Shown here in pieces: positions 47,535-59,800 of a stretch of DNA of 64,000 bases. The stretch comes from Piromyces finnis (taxonomy: Eukaryota > Neocallimastigomycota > Neocallimastigomycetes > Neocallimastigales > Neocallimastigaceae). The translations under genes and the position numbers were made by a program. Position 1 is the stretch's first letter; every line of letters starts with the position of its first letter. The stretch is from positions 620,001 to 684,000 of the forward strand of contig MCFH01000016.1 of assembly GCA_002104945.1 (NCBI GenBank), given 5' to 3'. A model generated the notes under the pieces. It did not search any database. It was not told the origin of the DNA and saw only the letters and a list, made by a program, of their open reading frames with translations.

Positions 47535-48714
47535 TTATGAGAACCATAATCTTTGAATACCTATAATAATATTTAGAGCTACACCACAATATAAACCTAA
47601 TTATAACATGTAAATATTAATATTTAATTAATACTAATAATGTTTTAAGTATTTGATCAATTTATATTTTGAAAAAATACCAAATATTTTCTTTTTCGAT
47701 ATTGATTCTCTGAATATAATTGCTACTAATCCACCAAAAAGTCCAATTAATAGACCTATTAGAAAATCATTTTGTGTAATTTCTATTTTAATATTTAATT
47801 AAATAATATATGAAAAGATTGTTATTATTAATGATTCTTGGATATATATTTATATTAATTATCCTTAATTATAGAGTTTTGTAATTAAAATATACCAAAT
47901 TGATTTTCATCTCCTCTTTGTGCATTAAGCCACTCTTCTTCTAATTGTCTTCCTTGTTCGGTGTTCACTATTATAATTATATAAAATCTTATTATTCAAT
48001 CAATCAAAATCTATTAAAAAATAGTTTAATACATACTATCATAGGTATGTCTTAAAAGGTGAAATTGTCTACGTAAATTGTCTACTTCTTCTTGTGGTAA
48101 ACCAAGACCAATTAACCGGTCAAAACCAATGGTTTGTTGTAATTGAGGCTCGGAATTATTTTCCTATTAATTTATATATTAATGTTTGAAAATTTTATTT
48201 ATATTTAAGCGATACTATTTAATAAACTTTTTTAAAATATCATCATTTTTTTCTTCCTTTTTTTTTTTTTTTCGTTTATTTACCATATGATCCTCTATAT
48301 TTGAAGCAGCACAATGAATAACATATTGCTTTAATATATCTTCACCATTTAATGGTTTTAATTCTTCATTTTTATTTTCATTTTCATTTTCAATATCTTC
48401 TTCTGTGTTATCAGATGTAATTCCATAATCTTTTAAACATTTTTCATCCTTTAATACTTTTCCTTTATAAATAAGTCTTAAATACTTATCTTTTATTTCA
48501 GTTTCTTGCTCTTTTATCTTTAAAAATTTTTAATAATATTAATAATTAATATGTTATATTTCCTCTAATATATATATTTGAATTTAATTGATAATTTTAC
48601 CTTTTCTTTAACATCCAATACTGAAGTAGTACAAGGAATTATAAATTTAATATTTTTTTCATTAAATCTAATGATTACAATAATATTGTCTAAACCATCG
48701 ATAGTGAAGCTCAT
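47535..48714 (-). CDS. DSC3: Dsc E3 ubiquitin ligase complex subunit 3 homolog
   Basis: Dsc3 is a ubiquitin-like-domain membrane subunit of the fungal Golgi/endosomal Dsc ubiquitin ligase, which activates SREBP in fission yeast and degrades orphan membrane proteins. The start (48714) gives MSFTIDGLDNIIVIIRFNEK followed by FIIPCTTSVLDVKEKIKEQE and LRLIYKGKVLKDEKCLKDYG, a ubiquitin-like domain. Next come QTIGFDRLIGLGLPQEEVDN and LRRQFHLLRHTYD (about 48040-48160), the conserved region preceding a DSC3_C domain with EEWLNAQRGDENQF. Two membrane segments follow: DFLIGLLIGLFGGLVAIIF and, across a splice that joins G to GT (FG-LY), LGLYCGVALNIIIGIQRLWF-S-stop. Domain order matches Dsc3. About five exons. 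Confidence 0.88.
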
Positions 48715-49930
48715 TGTTATTTTTTTTATTCATATAGATAATATTTTTAAAATTTTACTTTTTTTTTTTCTATAATTTTAATTTTTTGTTGAAATATTTA
48801 AAATCTATTATAATAATATACAACTCTTTTAATAATTATGTTTTAGCAAAAATTATTTATTTCAACATCAAAATTAAATTGGTTAATTTAATATGAAGTT
48901 TTATTCAACAAAACACAAGTAATGAAATGTTACAGTATATAAAAATTTTATAATGTTGTGAGATTTAAATATTTTTTTGTATTATAATATTATAATTGTG
49001 AAAATACGATAGCTTTGTATATGTTATATTTATATATACATAAATTATGTTTAATTTCTGGATTTCAAAAATTTAAATAATTTCAAATTTCAAATTTGTG
49101 TGGATGTTTAAATTTTAAAAATATTATTCCTTTTCGGTATTAAATAGTTCTTCAAAATAATCAACAGTTTATAGAACCTATATATATATATTTCTCATTA
49201 TATTTAAATATCTAAAACTTTGATATCGAGTGTTTTTACAAACTTCTAATGACAAAAAAAAAATTAATGGTATTACTTTAAAAATTAGTAGTTTAATTTT
49301 AAAATTTCTTTGTTTTATTGTTTTTTTTTTTTTTTTTAAATATATATCTTGATAATAATACTAAAATCAATTTAATATATATAAAGGATATTTAATTTCT
49401 AAAGAAAAATTTTATGTAATTATTATAATAATAAATTTTGGTAATTGAAGATTTTTATTTTATTCTTAAATACTATCGTTTTTTAATGATGACTACTGGG
49501 GGTATTTAATATTAATATTTTCATTGCTTAAATTAATTACAAGTATATAAATATTTTTTTTTAATTGAAAATTATTTCTTAATAAATATAGTTGTAATTT
49601 ATTTATATAGATTAAATAACCCTTAAGTTTCCCTTTACTTTTTTTTTTGAGGATTTATTTTTTTTTTCATTTTATAATATTTTAAGAAAAAATTTCTAAT
49701 AAATTTATTTATTGTTATATATATATAATATATAATAATAAAAGACACAAATTAAATTTTTAAATTTTTTTTTAAAATGATTTTTTTCCAGTTTTTTTTT
49801 CTTTTTTTAAAACAAATTTATAGTGATAAAGTAAATTTATTATAATACATTAATTAAATTTTTTTTAAAAAAAAACAACATCTCTTTAAAATATAAATAA
49901 AAAATCTAATATAAACAAATAAATAAAAAC
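48715..49930. other. intergenic region upstream of DSC3
   Basis: About 1.2 kb without coding signal; A/T-rich with T runs near 49320-49338. It should include the DSC3 promoter. No motif recognised. Confidence 0.5.
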
Positions 49931-50203
49931 ATGTTAATAAAAGTTCAAGAAAGTTCTTTAAATTTTATAAATAAAACGTTTTTATTAAAATCAATTTCTA
50001 ATTCATCTCTAACACCTTACAAAAGACATTACACTTCCAATATAATAAATAGATCTTTAAAAGCAAAATTAGATAATGAATTAATTCCGAACATAATAAC
50101 AAATTCATTAAATAATAATAATAATAATTCATATAAGTTATTTAATACCCAATGGAAAAGATACATAAATACAATAAAAGGTACTTTAATTATATTAGAA
50201 TAA
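49931..50203 (+). CDS. doubtful small ORF with targeting-like N-terminus
   Basis: A 90-codon frame in an A-rich leader like those before the other start codons. The protein is basic and Ser/Asn-rich (TPYKRHYTSNIINRS), which could be an organelle presequence, and contains an N6 run near residues 63-68. No family was recognised. It may be the first exon of a gene, as the sequence aaaaG|gtactt near 50178 resembles a weak donor. However, no coding exon could be seen in the next kilobase. It could equally be chance or a decayed gene. Confidence 0.25.
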   Translation: MLIKVQESSLNFINKTFLLKSISNSSLTPYKRHYTSNIINRSLKAKLDNELIPNIITNSLNNNNNNSYKLFNTQWKRYINTIKGTLIILE

Positions 50204-51324
50204 AATTATTAAAAGATAATTTTAAATATTAAATTAAATGTATTATCTAATAAACCTATTGAAAATTATATAAAAACTTTATGAAAACATTGAGTATGAT
50301 GTATATGTTAAGTATTTAAAAGTTATCAACTATATAATTTAAAGCAAACTGAGTGACTTATAAAATGATATCTTAAACTATAATAATAAGTAATTACTAA
50401 TTTTCATATAAAGGGAAAAAATGTATATTAAATAATTCATTTTATATTAATTAAAATTATTAAATATGAAAATAAAAAAAAATTAAAAAATTTAATTATA
50501 CATATATGAATATATGAATATGAATAATATTAGAGATAATCTTTTATTAAGATATGATAAAATAGAATGGGAAAAAAAAAGGAACAAGGACCATTAATGA
50601 CAATATAATAAAAATTAAAAGCTGTAAAAAATAATAAATAATATACACATGTATATTTTATTTTATTAAGAATAATTTTATATAATTAAATATTTTTGGA
50701 ATTGATATAGTTGTTTTTATACAATTAATAGTAATGTAAACAGTTTAATAATTAATATTATGCACATAAACATATAAAATAATATAAAATATATAGGTTG
50801 CCAATATAATTTACCACTATAGAAAATCTGAAATGCTGGATTTTTTGATTTTTGAATAAAAAAACAATCCATCAATTATTATTATTTTATAAAATAAATT
50901 ATATAATATAATATTATTTATTAAAATAAACTTTAATAAATAGATTTAATATTTAATATATATGAATATATATAACATGTTTTGATCAAAATATTGAAAA
51001 AGCTTGTTTTCTTTTTTTTTTTTATATATATAAAAACATATCTATTTATATTTAAAATAATATTTATCTATATATTATTCAATATATAGTAATCGACTGT
51101 TGAAATATTATTTATACAAAATAAATAATTTACATTTAATAAATATTATAAAACAGATTTAATAAATATAACAAAATAGAATTAACATAAATATAAACGA
51201 AAAAGACTTTTTTCTATTTCTTTTTTTTTTTTTTATTTTTTTAAAAGATAAAATAAAAAAAAATTTTTTTATTTAAAAAAACTTATATATATTTAATAAT
51301 AAATATCAAATTATAAAAGGAAAA
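50204..51324. other. intergenic region upstream of phosphomannomutase
   Basis: About 1.1 kb of A/T-rich DNA. Any downstream exons of the doubtful ORF at 49931 would have to lie here, but none was recognisable. The PMM promoter is expected in the right-hand part. Confidence 0.45.
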
Positions 51325-52872
51325 ATGGCTAATTCTGACTGGGCTGATCGTAAATATCCAGATACCATCTGTTTATTTGATGTTGATGGTACTTTAACTC
51401 CAGCTAGAAGAGTAAATATCTATCATTTTAATAAATAAATAATATATAAATTGATTTTTTTTTTTTTTAAAAAAAAAAGAGATATATATATGATGCTTTA
51501 AAAACACGAAAACCTATATTAATATAAATATCTAAAATTATTATTATTTTGTAAAATAGACTGTTTCTGACGAAATGATGAAAGTTCTTATTGAATTAAA
51601 AAAGAACGTTGTTATTGGTTTCGTTGGTGGTTCTGACTTAAGCAAGCAATTTGAACAACTTGGTCCAAATGGTAATTTGAAAACATGTAAAAGTTTAAAT
51701 AAACTATTAATACTAAAACTTTTTCTTTCTTTCTTTCTTTCTTTCTTTCTTTTTTTTTATGTGTCTGTTGATTAGCCGTCGAATTCTTTGATTTTGCTTT
51801 TGCTGAAAATGGTTTAACTGCTTTTAGAAAGAGTGTTCAACTTCCATCTCAAGTAATATTTTAATAAATTTGTATTAAAAATAATTAGTAAATTATAATA
51901 TATAGATATTTATAAAAATATTTTTAAATATATTTTATAAATTTAAAAAAAAATAGAGCTTTATTAAATGGATGGGTGAAGAAAAGTACCAAAAGCTTGT
52001 CAAATTCATTTTACATTACATTGCTGATTTAGATATTCCAGTAAAGAGGTAATGTCAAGAATACACATTATTATTAATATAATACAATATATTAAAATAA
52101 TAATTATTATTGTTTTAAAAAATATAGAGGTACTTTTGTCGAATTCAGAAACGGTATGATTAATGTTTCACCAATTGGTCGTAATTGCACGTATGTTTTT
52201 GATATTTTTTGAATTAAAAATATTAATTACTATTTTCAATTAACTATTATTTGTATTCATTCATTTCATAAATTTTTAATCTTTTTTTTTTTTATTATTA
52301 TATTTTTTATTTAAATTAATATTATAAAAAACAATATAATTAATTAGCCACCCAGAAAGAAACGAATTTGAAAAGTATGATAATGAACATCATATTCGTG
52401 AAAAGTTTGTTCAAGCCTTAAAGGAAAACTTCCCAGATTATGGTTTAACTTACTCCATCGGTGGTCAAATTTCCTTTGATGTTTTCCCAACTGGATGGGA
52501 CAAGTAAAACAATAATTTTTTCTTTAAATAAAATTAGATAAAATTTATAGTAAGTGAAACTTGTTATTAAATTAATTTTTATAAAATAAATATATATAGG
52601 ACTTTCTGCTTACAACATGTTGAAAAGGAAGGTTTCAAGAACATTCACTTCTTTGGTGACAAGACTATGAAGGTAAAATAATAATGATATTAAAAAAAGT
52701 TTTATAATCGTAGAAAGACTAATTTGATTTTTATTATTTATAACTGGTATTTTTATCTATATAGGGTGGTAATGATTATGAAATTTACACTTGTGAAAAG
52801 ACTGTTGGTCACAGTGTTAAGTGCCCAGAAGACACCATGAAGGAATTAAAGAAATTATTCATTGACAATTAA
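51325..52872 (+). CDS. SEC53: Phosphomannomutase (PMM/Sec53), eight exons
   Basis: Converts mannose-6-phosphate to mannose-1-phosphate for GDP-mannose, needed for N-glycans, GPI anchors and O-mannosylation. Exons: 51325-51411, 51560-51671, 51776-51852, 51957-52048, 52128-52190, 52348-52503, 52600-52672 and 52765-52872; all joins keep frame. Motifs of the HAD superfamily: [14 protein letters not shown] (catalytic DxDGT), [72 protein letters not shown], and [18 protein letters not shown] (motif IV metal-binding). Length about 255 residues, normal for eukaryotic PMM. Intron 2 contains a CTTT microsatellite (about 51721-51758) right before the acceptor. Confidence 0.97.
51721..51758. repeat. CTTT microsatellite in PMM intron 2
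   Basis: About seven CTTT units merging into a T run, just upstream of the exon 3 acceptor. It doubles as a long polypyrimidine tract. Confidence 0.85.
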
Positions 52873-54503
52873 ATTAAATAAGTTTTTTAATTTTTTTTTT
52901 TTTAAGAAAAAACATAGTTAAATATAACTTTTTAATAATATATATGAAGTAATAAAATCATATATATTATTAATAATTTCAATTAAAGAGTAATATACCT
53001 TTGTATTCGTTAACTCATTTTTAAAAACAATTACACTACAATATAAATAAATAGAAAAAGAATAAATTTTAAAATATAGATAGTAATATAAATAAAAATT
53101 AATTAATCAAACAATTAAATAATAACAAAAATAACAACAATAACAAAAATGCTAATAAACCAAAATGAAGAAAATAAAATAAAATTAATTTAAAAAAAAA
53201 TATAAATAAATATTTGGAATTTCTAATACCATAATTTTAAAAGGAATGCAGAAGTATTGAGTTGAATATTTATTTTCATTTGATTATATTTTTATTTATT
53301 TTTATAAATTTTTTATTATTAATTAATAATTAAAAGATAAATTTATATTTTATAATCTATTACAGAGTTAAGATGTAGTTTCTTATAATAATATATATAT
53401 TAATTTCAAATGCCTAATAATATATATATATATATAATGAAAAAAAACTGTTAGATTTTTTTTTATTAATAATTTTTGAAAATGTAAAATAACTTATTGA
53501 CCTTTTTAAAAAATATTTTTGGTTATTTCTCATTATAAATGAAATATAAATTAATTATCATATATCAAATAAATTATAATATATTATTACAATATATCGT
53601 TATATATATACTTTTGTCATACTTTGAAAAATAATAATTAGATTTGTTAAACTTTACAATATTAAAAATCATATAATATAAAGTTTTTAGTATTAATATT
53701 TCTTTTCTTTTTTTTTTTTTAAAAGCTATTTTTTATATAATGAGAGACTCCTTTTTATATATTTTATGAATTAAAGTTAAAAAAAAGAAAAAAGGTATAT
53801 CTTTAAATGTAAATATTATAAAATATAAAATTTCTCTAAAAGGAAAATAAAAATACAATAGTATAAGAAATTTACTAAAATAAAATAAATTTAAATTCAA
53901 TCAACAATTTTTTATGTGTAATAAAATATAAGATAATTAAATGTATTAACAGAGTAATAAAAGATAATAAAAACATGAAAAATTTCAATTATTAATGTAC
54001 TCTTATAACACCAATATTTAAAAAATAATTTATAACCCTCAAAAACAATATAATTATTAAAATATGTTGATATATTTTAATAATGGTATAACTAAAACTT
54101 CAAATCATTAATTATTAAATTCATTAAACTATGTGAATAGAAATAAATTCAATAAATCAGAAATAAACAGTAAATTAACAAGAAGTATTATAAGAGAGAA
54201 AGGGAGAGAAAAAATATATAATATAAATCAGTTCAATTAAATTTTATATTTATTTTTATATTTTTTTTTAATAATCTTAACATTTATGTTGATTTATTAT
54301 AACTCATTTATATTAATAAATAAGTGTATATTAAGACTAACATATAAATATTTATTACCATTTATATAATTTTATAAAATAAACAATCAAATAGCTATTA
54401 GTCTATAAATGTTCTTTAATTAAAATAAATAAAAGTATTATTAATAAAAAATAAATATTTGAATATAAGTAGATTTATATATACATATATATAAAAAAAG
54501 AAA
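52873..54503. other. intergenic region, phosphomannomutase to ARP10
   Basis: About 1.6 kb of A/T-rich sequence without coding signal. Expected to contain the PMM 3' UTR and the ARP10 promoter. A short GA-rich patch (about 54194-54210) is the only non-A/T feature noticed. Confidence 0.5.
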
Positions 54504-56380
54504 ATGTCTGATATGTCTGTAAAAGATTTACTTCATCAAACAGCACTTAATCAATTAAGTAATAAACGTACAACAGCTTACGGTATTGACCAAAAAATTA
54601 TTATTGATATTGGTAGTTTATATATCAAATTTGGACTTTCTGGTGAAGCTTCACCTCGTCAATGTCTTCCAAATAGAATATATGAAAACATAGAACATTG
54701 TCCTGAAGGTGTTTTAGTAGAAGGCGATGTAAATTTTAAATTATTATTATTATTATTATTATTATTTTATTTTATTTTATTTTTAGGATTAAAATAATTT
54801 ATACATTGACTATTGAAAATCTTAAAATTATTTATAATAATAATAATTATAGATAAAACCATTATATCAATTAGTATTAAATCCTTTTGAAATCCCAGAA
54901 ATTTATGAACGTTTTAAAGAACAAGTTAAATTAATATTTTATCGGTAAGGAATAATATAACAATTAAATAATTTTATAATTAATTTATTGTTATTATTTC
55001 AAAAACTTACATTTTAAATGCTTTATATGTATATTAATTATTATTAATAAAACCAATAAAAACATCAACAACAACAACAATAATAATAATCTGTATATTA
55101 TGAAATTCTTATAATAATATTTTAATAAATAATAGTTTTATGATGTCAGATTATAAACATAAAAGAAAAGTATTAATTGCTGAAAATTTATTATTACCTT
55201 TGGAATTAAAAAATATGATTGCAGCTGTATTATTTGAATACATGAACGTTCCATCAATTATATTTGCACCATCACAATTATTAGCTATTACATCAGTTGG
55301 TAAAAAAACTGGTTTAGTTGTTGATTGTGGTTATCTAGAAACTACTGTATTGCCTGTATGTAATTATATTAAAAATATATTATAAAATTTACTTGTATGA
55401 TCTTATTAAAGATAAAATAATAACAAATAAATCTATTGATAAATATTAATTATGATAGATATCAGATTATGGATGTTTACTTCATTCAATTAAAACTATG
55501 CCATGTGCAGGTCAAGATATATCAAATAACTTAAAAAAGCTAATTATAGAGAATGCTTCTATCAGTTTTGATGATGGAAAAATCTTCCCATTTTCAAAAT
55601 ATCCAAATTATTCTGATGAAATATTAACCAATTATATTATTGAAGATATTAAAGCATCTGTATGTTTTGTTGGTTTAAAACCAGATTCAACAGAAATTAT
55701 TTATGATGAAAAAACTCATCACATATCTTATCGTTCTTCAGCAAGCGAAATTGGTTACCCAATAGAAAATAGAAGAATTAAAATTCTTATTCCAGGATGG
55801 GTAAGGGAACGCGCTGCTGAAATCCTATTTGATGAAGAAAGAAATGAAGCCTCTGTTATATCTTTAATCATCGATTCAATAAAATCTGTAAGTTTATAAC
55901 TATTATAATATAGTAACAATAATAAAAATAATACACATTATAGTAATTATATAATAAACTTTATTAATAGACACCAACAGATATAAGAAAATCATTATTA
56001 CAAAATATATTATTAATTGGTGGAACTAGTATGCTACCTGGTTTCTGTTATAGAGTATCTCAAGAATTAAAAGAAAGATTAAAAGAGGATCATTTAGAAA
56101 ATTTAGTTAAAGAGGTAACAATTATTAGATCGAAATTCCCTGCTAATACTGCAACTTGGATTGGAGGTGAGTTTTCCTATAAAAAAAATATATATATGAA
56201 AAATATATATATTTGTAAAAACTAAAATATTTAAAATTTTATTAAAAAAATAAAGGTTCCATATTAGGTTCATTAAAATATGAAGGCCAAGAAGTAACAC
56301 TACAACAGTGGAATGAAACTCATAAAGTTCCAGATTGGTCAAATTATTCAATACTAAATGAAGAAGAAAATCAAATATAG
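54504..56380 (+). CDS. ARP10: Actin-related protein 10 (ARP10/ACTR10), dynactin pointed-end subunit, six exons
   Basis: Arp10/Arp11 caps the pointed end of the Arp1 filament in dynactin, the dynein adaptor. Exons: 54504-54728, 54853-54944, 55136-55355, 55459-55887, 55971-56166 and 56256-56380; joins keep frame. Motifs: IIIDIGSLYIKFGLSGEASP (phosphate-1 region), RKVLIAENLLLPLELKNMIA, LFEYMNVPSIIFAPSQLLAI, GLVVDCGYLETTVLPI (phosphate-2 region), CLLHSIKTMPCAGQDIS, EDIKASVCFVGL, ERAAEILFDEERNEASVISL, NILLIGGTSMLPGFCYRVSQ, ATWIGGSILGSL, and the Arp10-type tail VPDWSNYSI. The pattern FVGL…GGTSMLPGF…PDW follows ACTR10 rather than conventional actin, and the ATP-site loops are degenerate. Length about 428 residues, near the family size. 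Convergent with the myosin gene. Confidence 0.93.
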
Positions 56381-56851
56381 AATTAATATCTTTAAAAAAA
56401 AATGTACAAATTAACAAATTAAAAAATATAAATTATATATAATTATTATTCATTTCTTATATCATTTTATCATTTTTATTAATATTAATGTTATATTTAT
56501 AGAAATAATATTATTAATAAAGATGTTATTTAGTTAATAAAACAAAAAACTAGTAATAATAATAGATGATAATTTTAACAACAATAAAAATCATAAAATT
56601 ATCAAATTTTTTTAATATGATAAAATGTAATATATTAAATTTAATATAAAATAATTAAATAAATAACCAAAAGCATATAATAATAACAACAATAATAATT
56701 TATTTATTTATTTTTAATAATTATATATACATTTAAAACCACTTTTTTTTTTAAAAAAATGAAAAATAATTTAACATATTATTTTATATTGTATAATAAT
56801 TGTTAATTAGATTAATTAACTATTGATTTTTATTAAATTATTTTCCTAAAT
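56381..56851. other. convergent intergenic region, ARP10 / myosin
   Basis: 470 bases between two converging stop codons; A/T-rich with no coding signal. Contains both 3' UTRs. Confidence 0.55.
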
Positions 56852-59800
56852 TTATGATGATTCTATTTTATTATTCTTATTACATTCAATAAACTCTTGA
56901 ATAACATTAGCAATAGTATTGGCTTCTATTGTATTTAAGACATATTTTTTAGTTTTATCACCGGAATCAATAACAATCATAATACAATTTTGAGAAGGAC
57001 TACAACTAGTAATACTTTTGAAATCATGAGATACTATTGGAACACGACTATTGCAAGATAAAAGATTAATACCTTTATCATTAACAGCTAACCAACATTT
57101 GGTTGGTAATTCATCTGTAAAGTTTTGCTATAGAAATAAATTAATAAATATTAGTTTTACATTAAATATAGTTATAATTAAATATTTATTGATTATGTAA
57201 ATACAAAATATTTACAGTAATGTTGAATATAGATGAACCAAATAAATTCCAACTTCTTAAGAAGAACATAAATACAGAATCCAAATCTTCACCAACTAAA
57301 CCAGATAATTTTTTATATTCTAATTTGGCAATTTCGCAAATTTCACGACACCATAAAGAACATGGAACAATTTTCTGCATAATATCTTTAAAGCTGATAA
57401 TAATAATAACAAAAAATAAATAAATAAATTTAATATTAATATTAAATTTATAATTTATTATTTTTAATCAATATTCTAATTATTGATTTATATACATACT
57501 CAATGTTACAATTTTCTTTGTAATCACTATATTCAAATTGAGTTTGAAGTGCCATCAAGAAGGCACCTTCAGGGATTGTAAGTGGATATTTTCCTTTAAT
57601 AACTTCTTCCAATATCTATTATATCAAAAAGAATTGATTAATATATATATATATATAATAATATATATAATACATTAATTTTAATTAACAATAGTAATTC
57701 TCCATACTTGACATTTAATTAAATTTTCTTCGTAACTGTTATCACTTGGTTTTAGAGAATCAAAGAATAAGTGCTTTTTGAATACGATTCTTAATTCATT
57801 ATTAGTGACTGCATCACAATCACCAAATTCATTTTCCCATTTGTAGAGTAAATCACCGATCTTTTCATTATTATTCATTTTTCTCTCTTTATGTATTTTT
57901 GTAAAATAATGTGTAATTAAAGTTTTTAGCATTATAAATATATATATGTATTAATAATATTAATACATAAATAATTTTACCATTATGACCATAAGTTTCA
58001 AATAATGTAAAACCGTTAATATTCTTTAATTCAGGTCTTTGCTTTAAGATTTCTATTATTCAAATAATTAAAAGAAAGAAACTTAATTTTTATCCTAATT
58101 TTATGTTAATAGTATATATTTAACCTTTTTATTTATATACTTACTAACGATATCTTGTACTGTCATTGATGGTTCTACCATAACAGCTTTGAATGTACCA
58201 TCCATGAAATAAACTCTGATTCTTGGGAATGTTAATCTCTTTTGAATTTAAAATATATATATTTAAATATATATTTAAATTTCATAGTTATATATAATTA
58301 TCAATATTTTTTATTTTCAATTGTTTTTTTTTTAGAATTAATTAATAATAGTAAAATAAAGTAAAAATTTACTCTTATAGCATCAATTTCACTATTAGAT
58401 GGTGGATATATTCTTGGTATTGTTTTTGGCTTAAGTAATTCCTTATAACATTTTTTTGCTCTTTCATTTTCCATTAATCTCTTGTGTTTTGCCTTATTAT
58501 CTATCACTCTATACCTGTTTTTTTTTTTTAAATTATTATTATTAACCTTGTCTATAAATAGTATAATTATATAATTATATAATTACATTATTTATAATAA
58601 TAAGAAAAAATAAATAAAATGATATATACAAACGTAAATGTGCTTTTAAGTAATTCAGAACTTCTGGTGTTGGTGGAAGAATAATACCAATAATTATGTA
58701 GAGAAATTCCCATAAACTTAAGACGGCTTTACTAATTTTATTATAATATATTTATTTTTATGTTTGATTATATATTTAAAATTTAACATTATAATTTTTA
58801 ATATGTAATATTTTATTTACCCATCTTTATCTGGACAATTTGATGTTAATTTAATTAACTGCATATAAATTTCATCACATATAATTGGTGATTCCATTGC
58901 AGCGGAAATGGTATTTTGAATGATGGTGTTTGGCTTTTCATTAGAAGAAAATTGTGATATAATACCAGAATATAATAATAAATCTTTTTTTTTATTTATT
59001 TATTTTTATATAATAAATATATAATTAACATTTATTTGATGATATAATAATATTTAATTTTTATATTTTTACTATTGTATATCGTAGTTGCTTTTTGATC
59101 ATCTTCTGGATTTTCAATATTTGTAATAGAATTTGTAATACGAGTCTATTAAAAAATAGTATTTTAATTATTAATTTTATATATTAACTATGATTATTTG
59201 AGTATTATTAATATTTAATACTTTTGAAAAGTTCCAATCTGAATCACAATAGCTATCTGCAGATACATTAAAGTTAGCTTTTCCTTTCATAGTCATTGTA
59301 ATAGTACTGCGCATTAATGTTGTTGTTTTTGTACGTGAAATTGAATCTGGACCTGGTAATCTTAAAAGTTTCTTTTCTAATAAAGTAGCTTTAGATTTGT
59401 CTACATCTTTCTTTAGCATACCAATATCAATATTTAAGTCGCCTTTATCTTTGTTCTATTTTAAAAAAAACATGATATATATAATTAATATATTATGTTG
59501 ATATATTCTTAATATATAATATATATATATACCTTTTTATCTATTTGATTCCATGAATAATCCTTTAATAATGTTGAAATTTCTTCACTCTATTTTTATA
59601 AATATTTTTATTTTTTTTTTTTAAAAGTAATGGAATTAATACTTAATGAATTATTATAATATTTCAATATCTTTAATTTAATATATTTACATTTGGACTT
59701 ATGAAAGAATATTCTTCTGTTTTATTTTTATAATCATCACTTATATCATCATCTTGTTTATTTTTGTTAATAATTTTTATTGATATAACATTTTTTTCTG

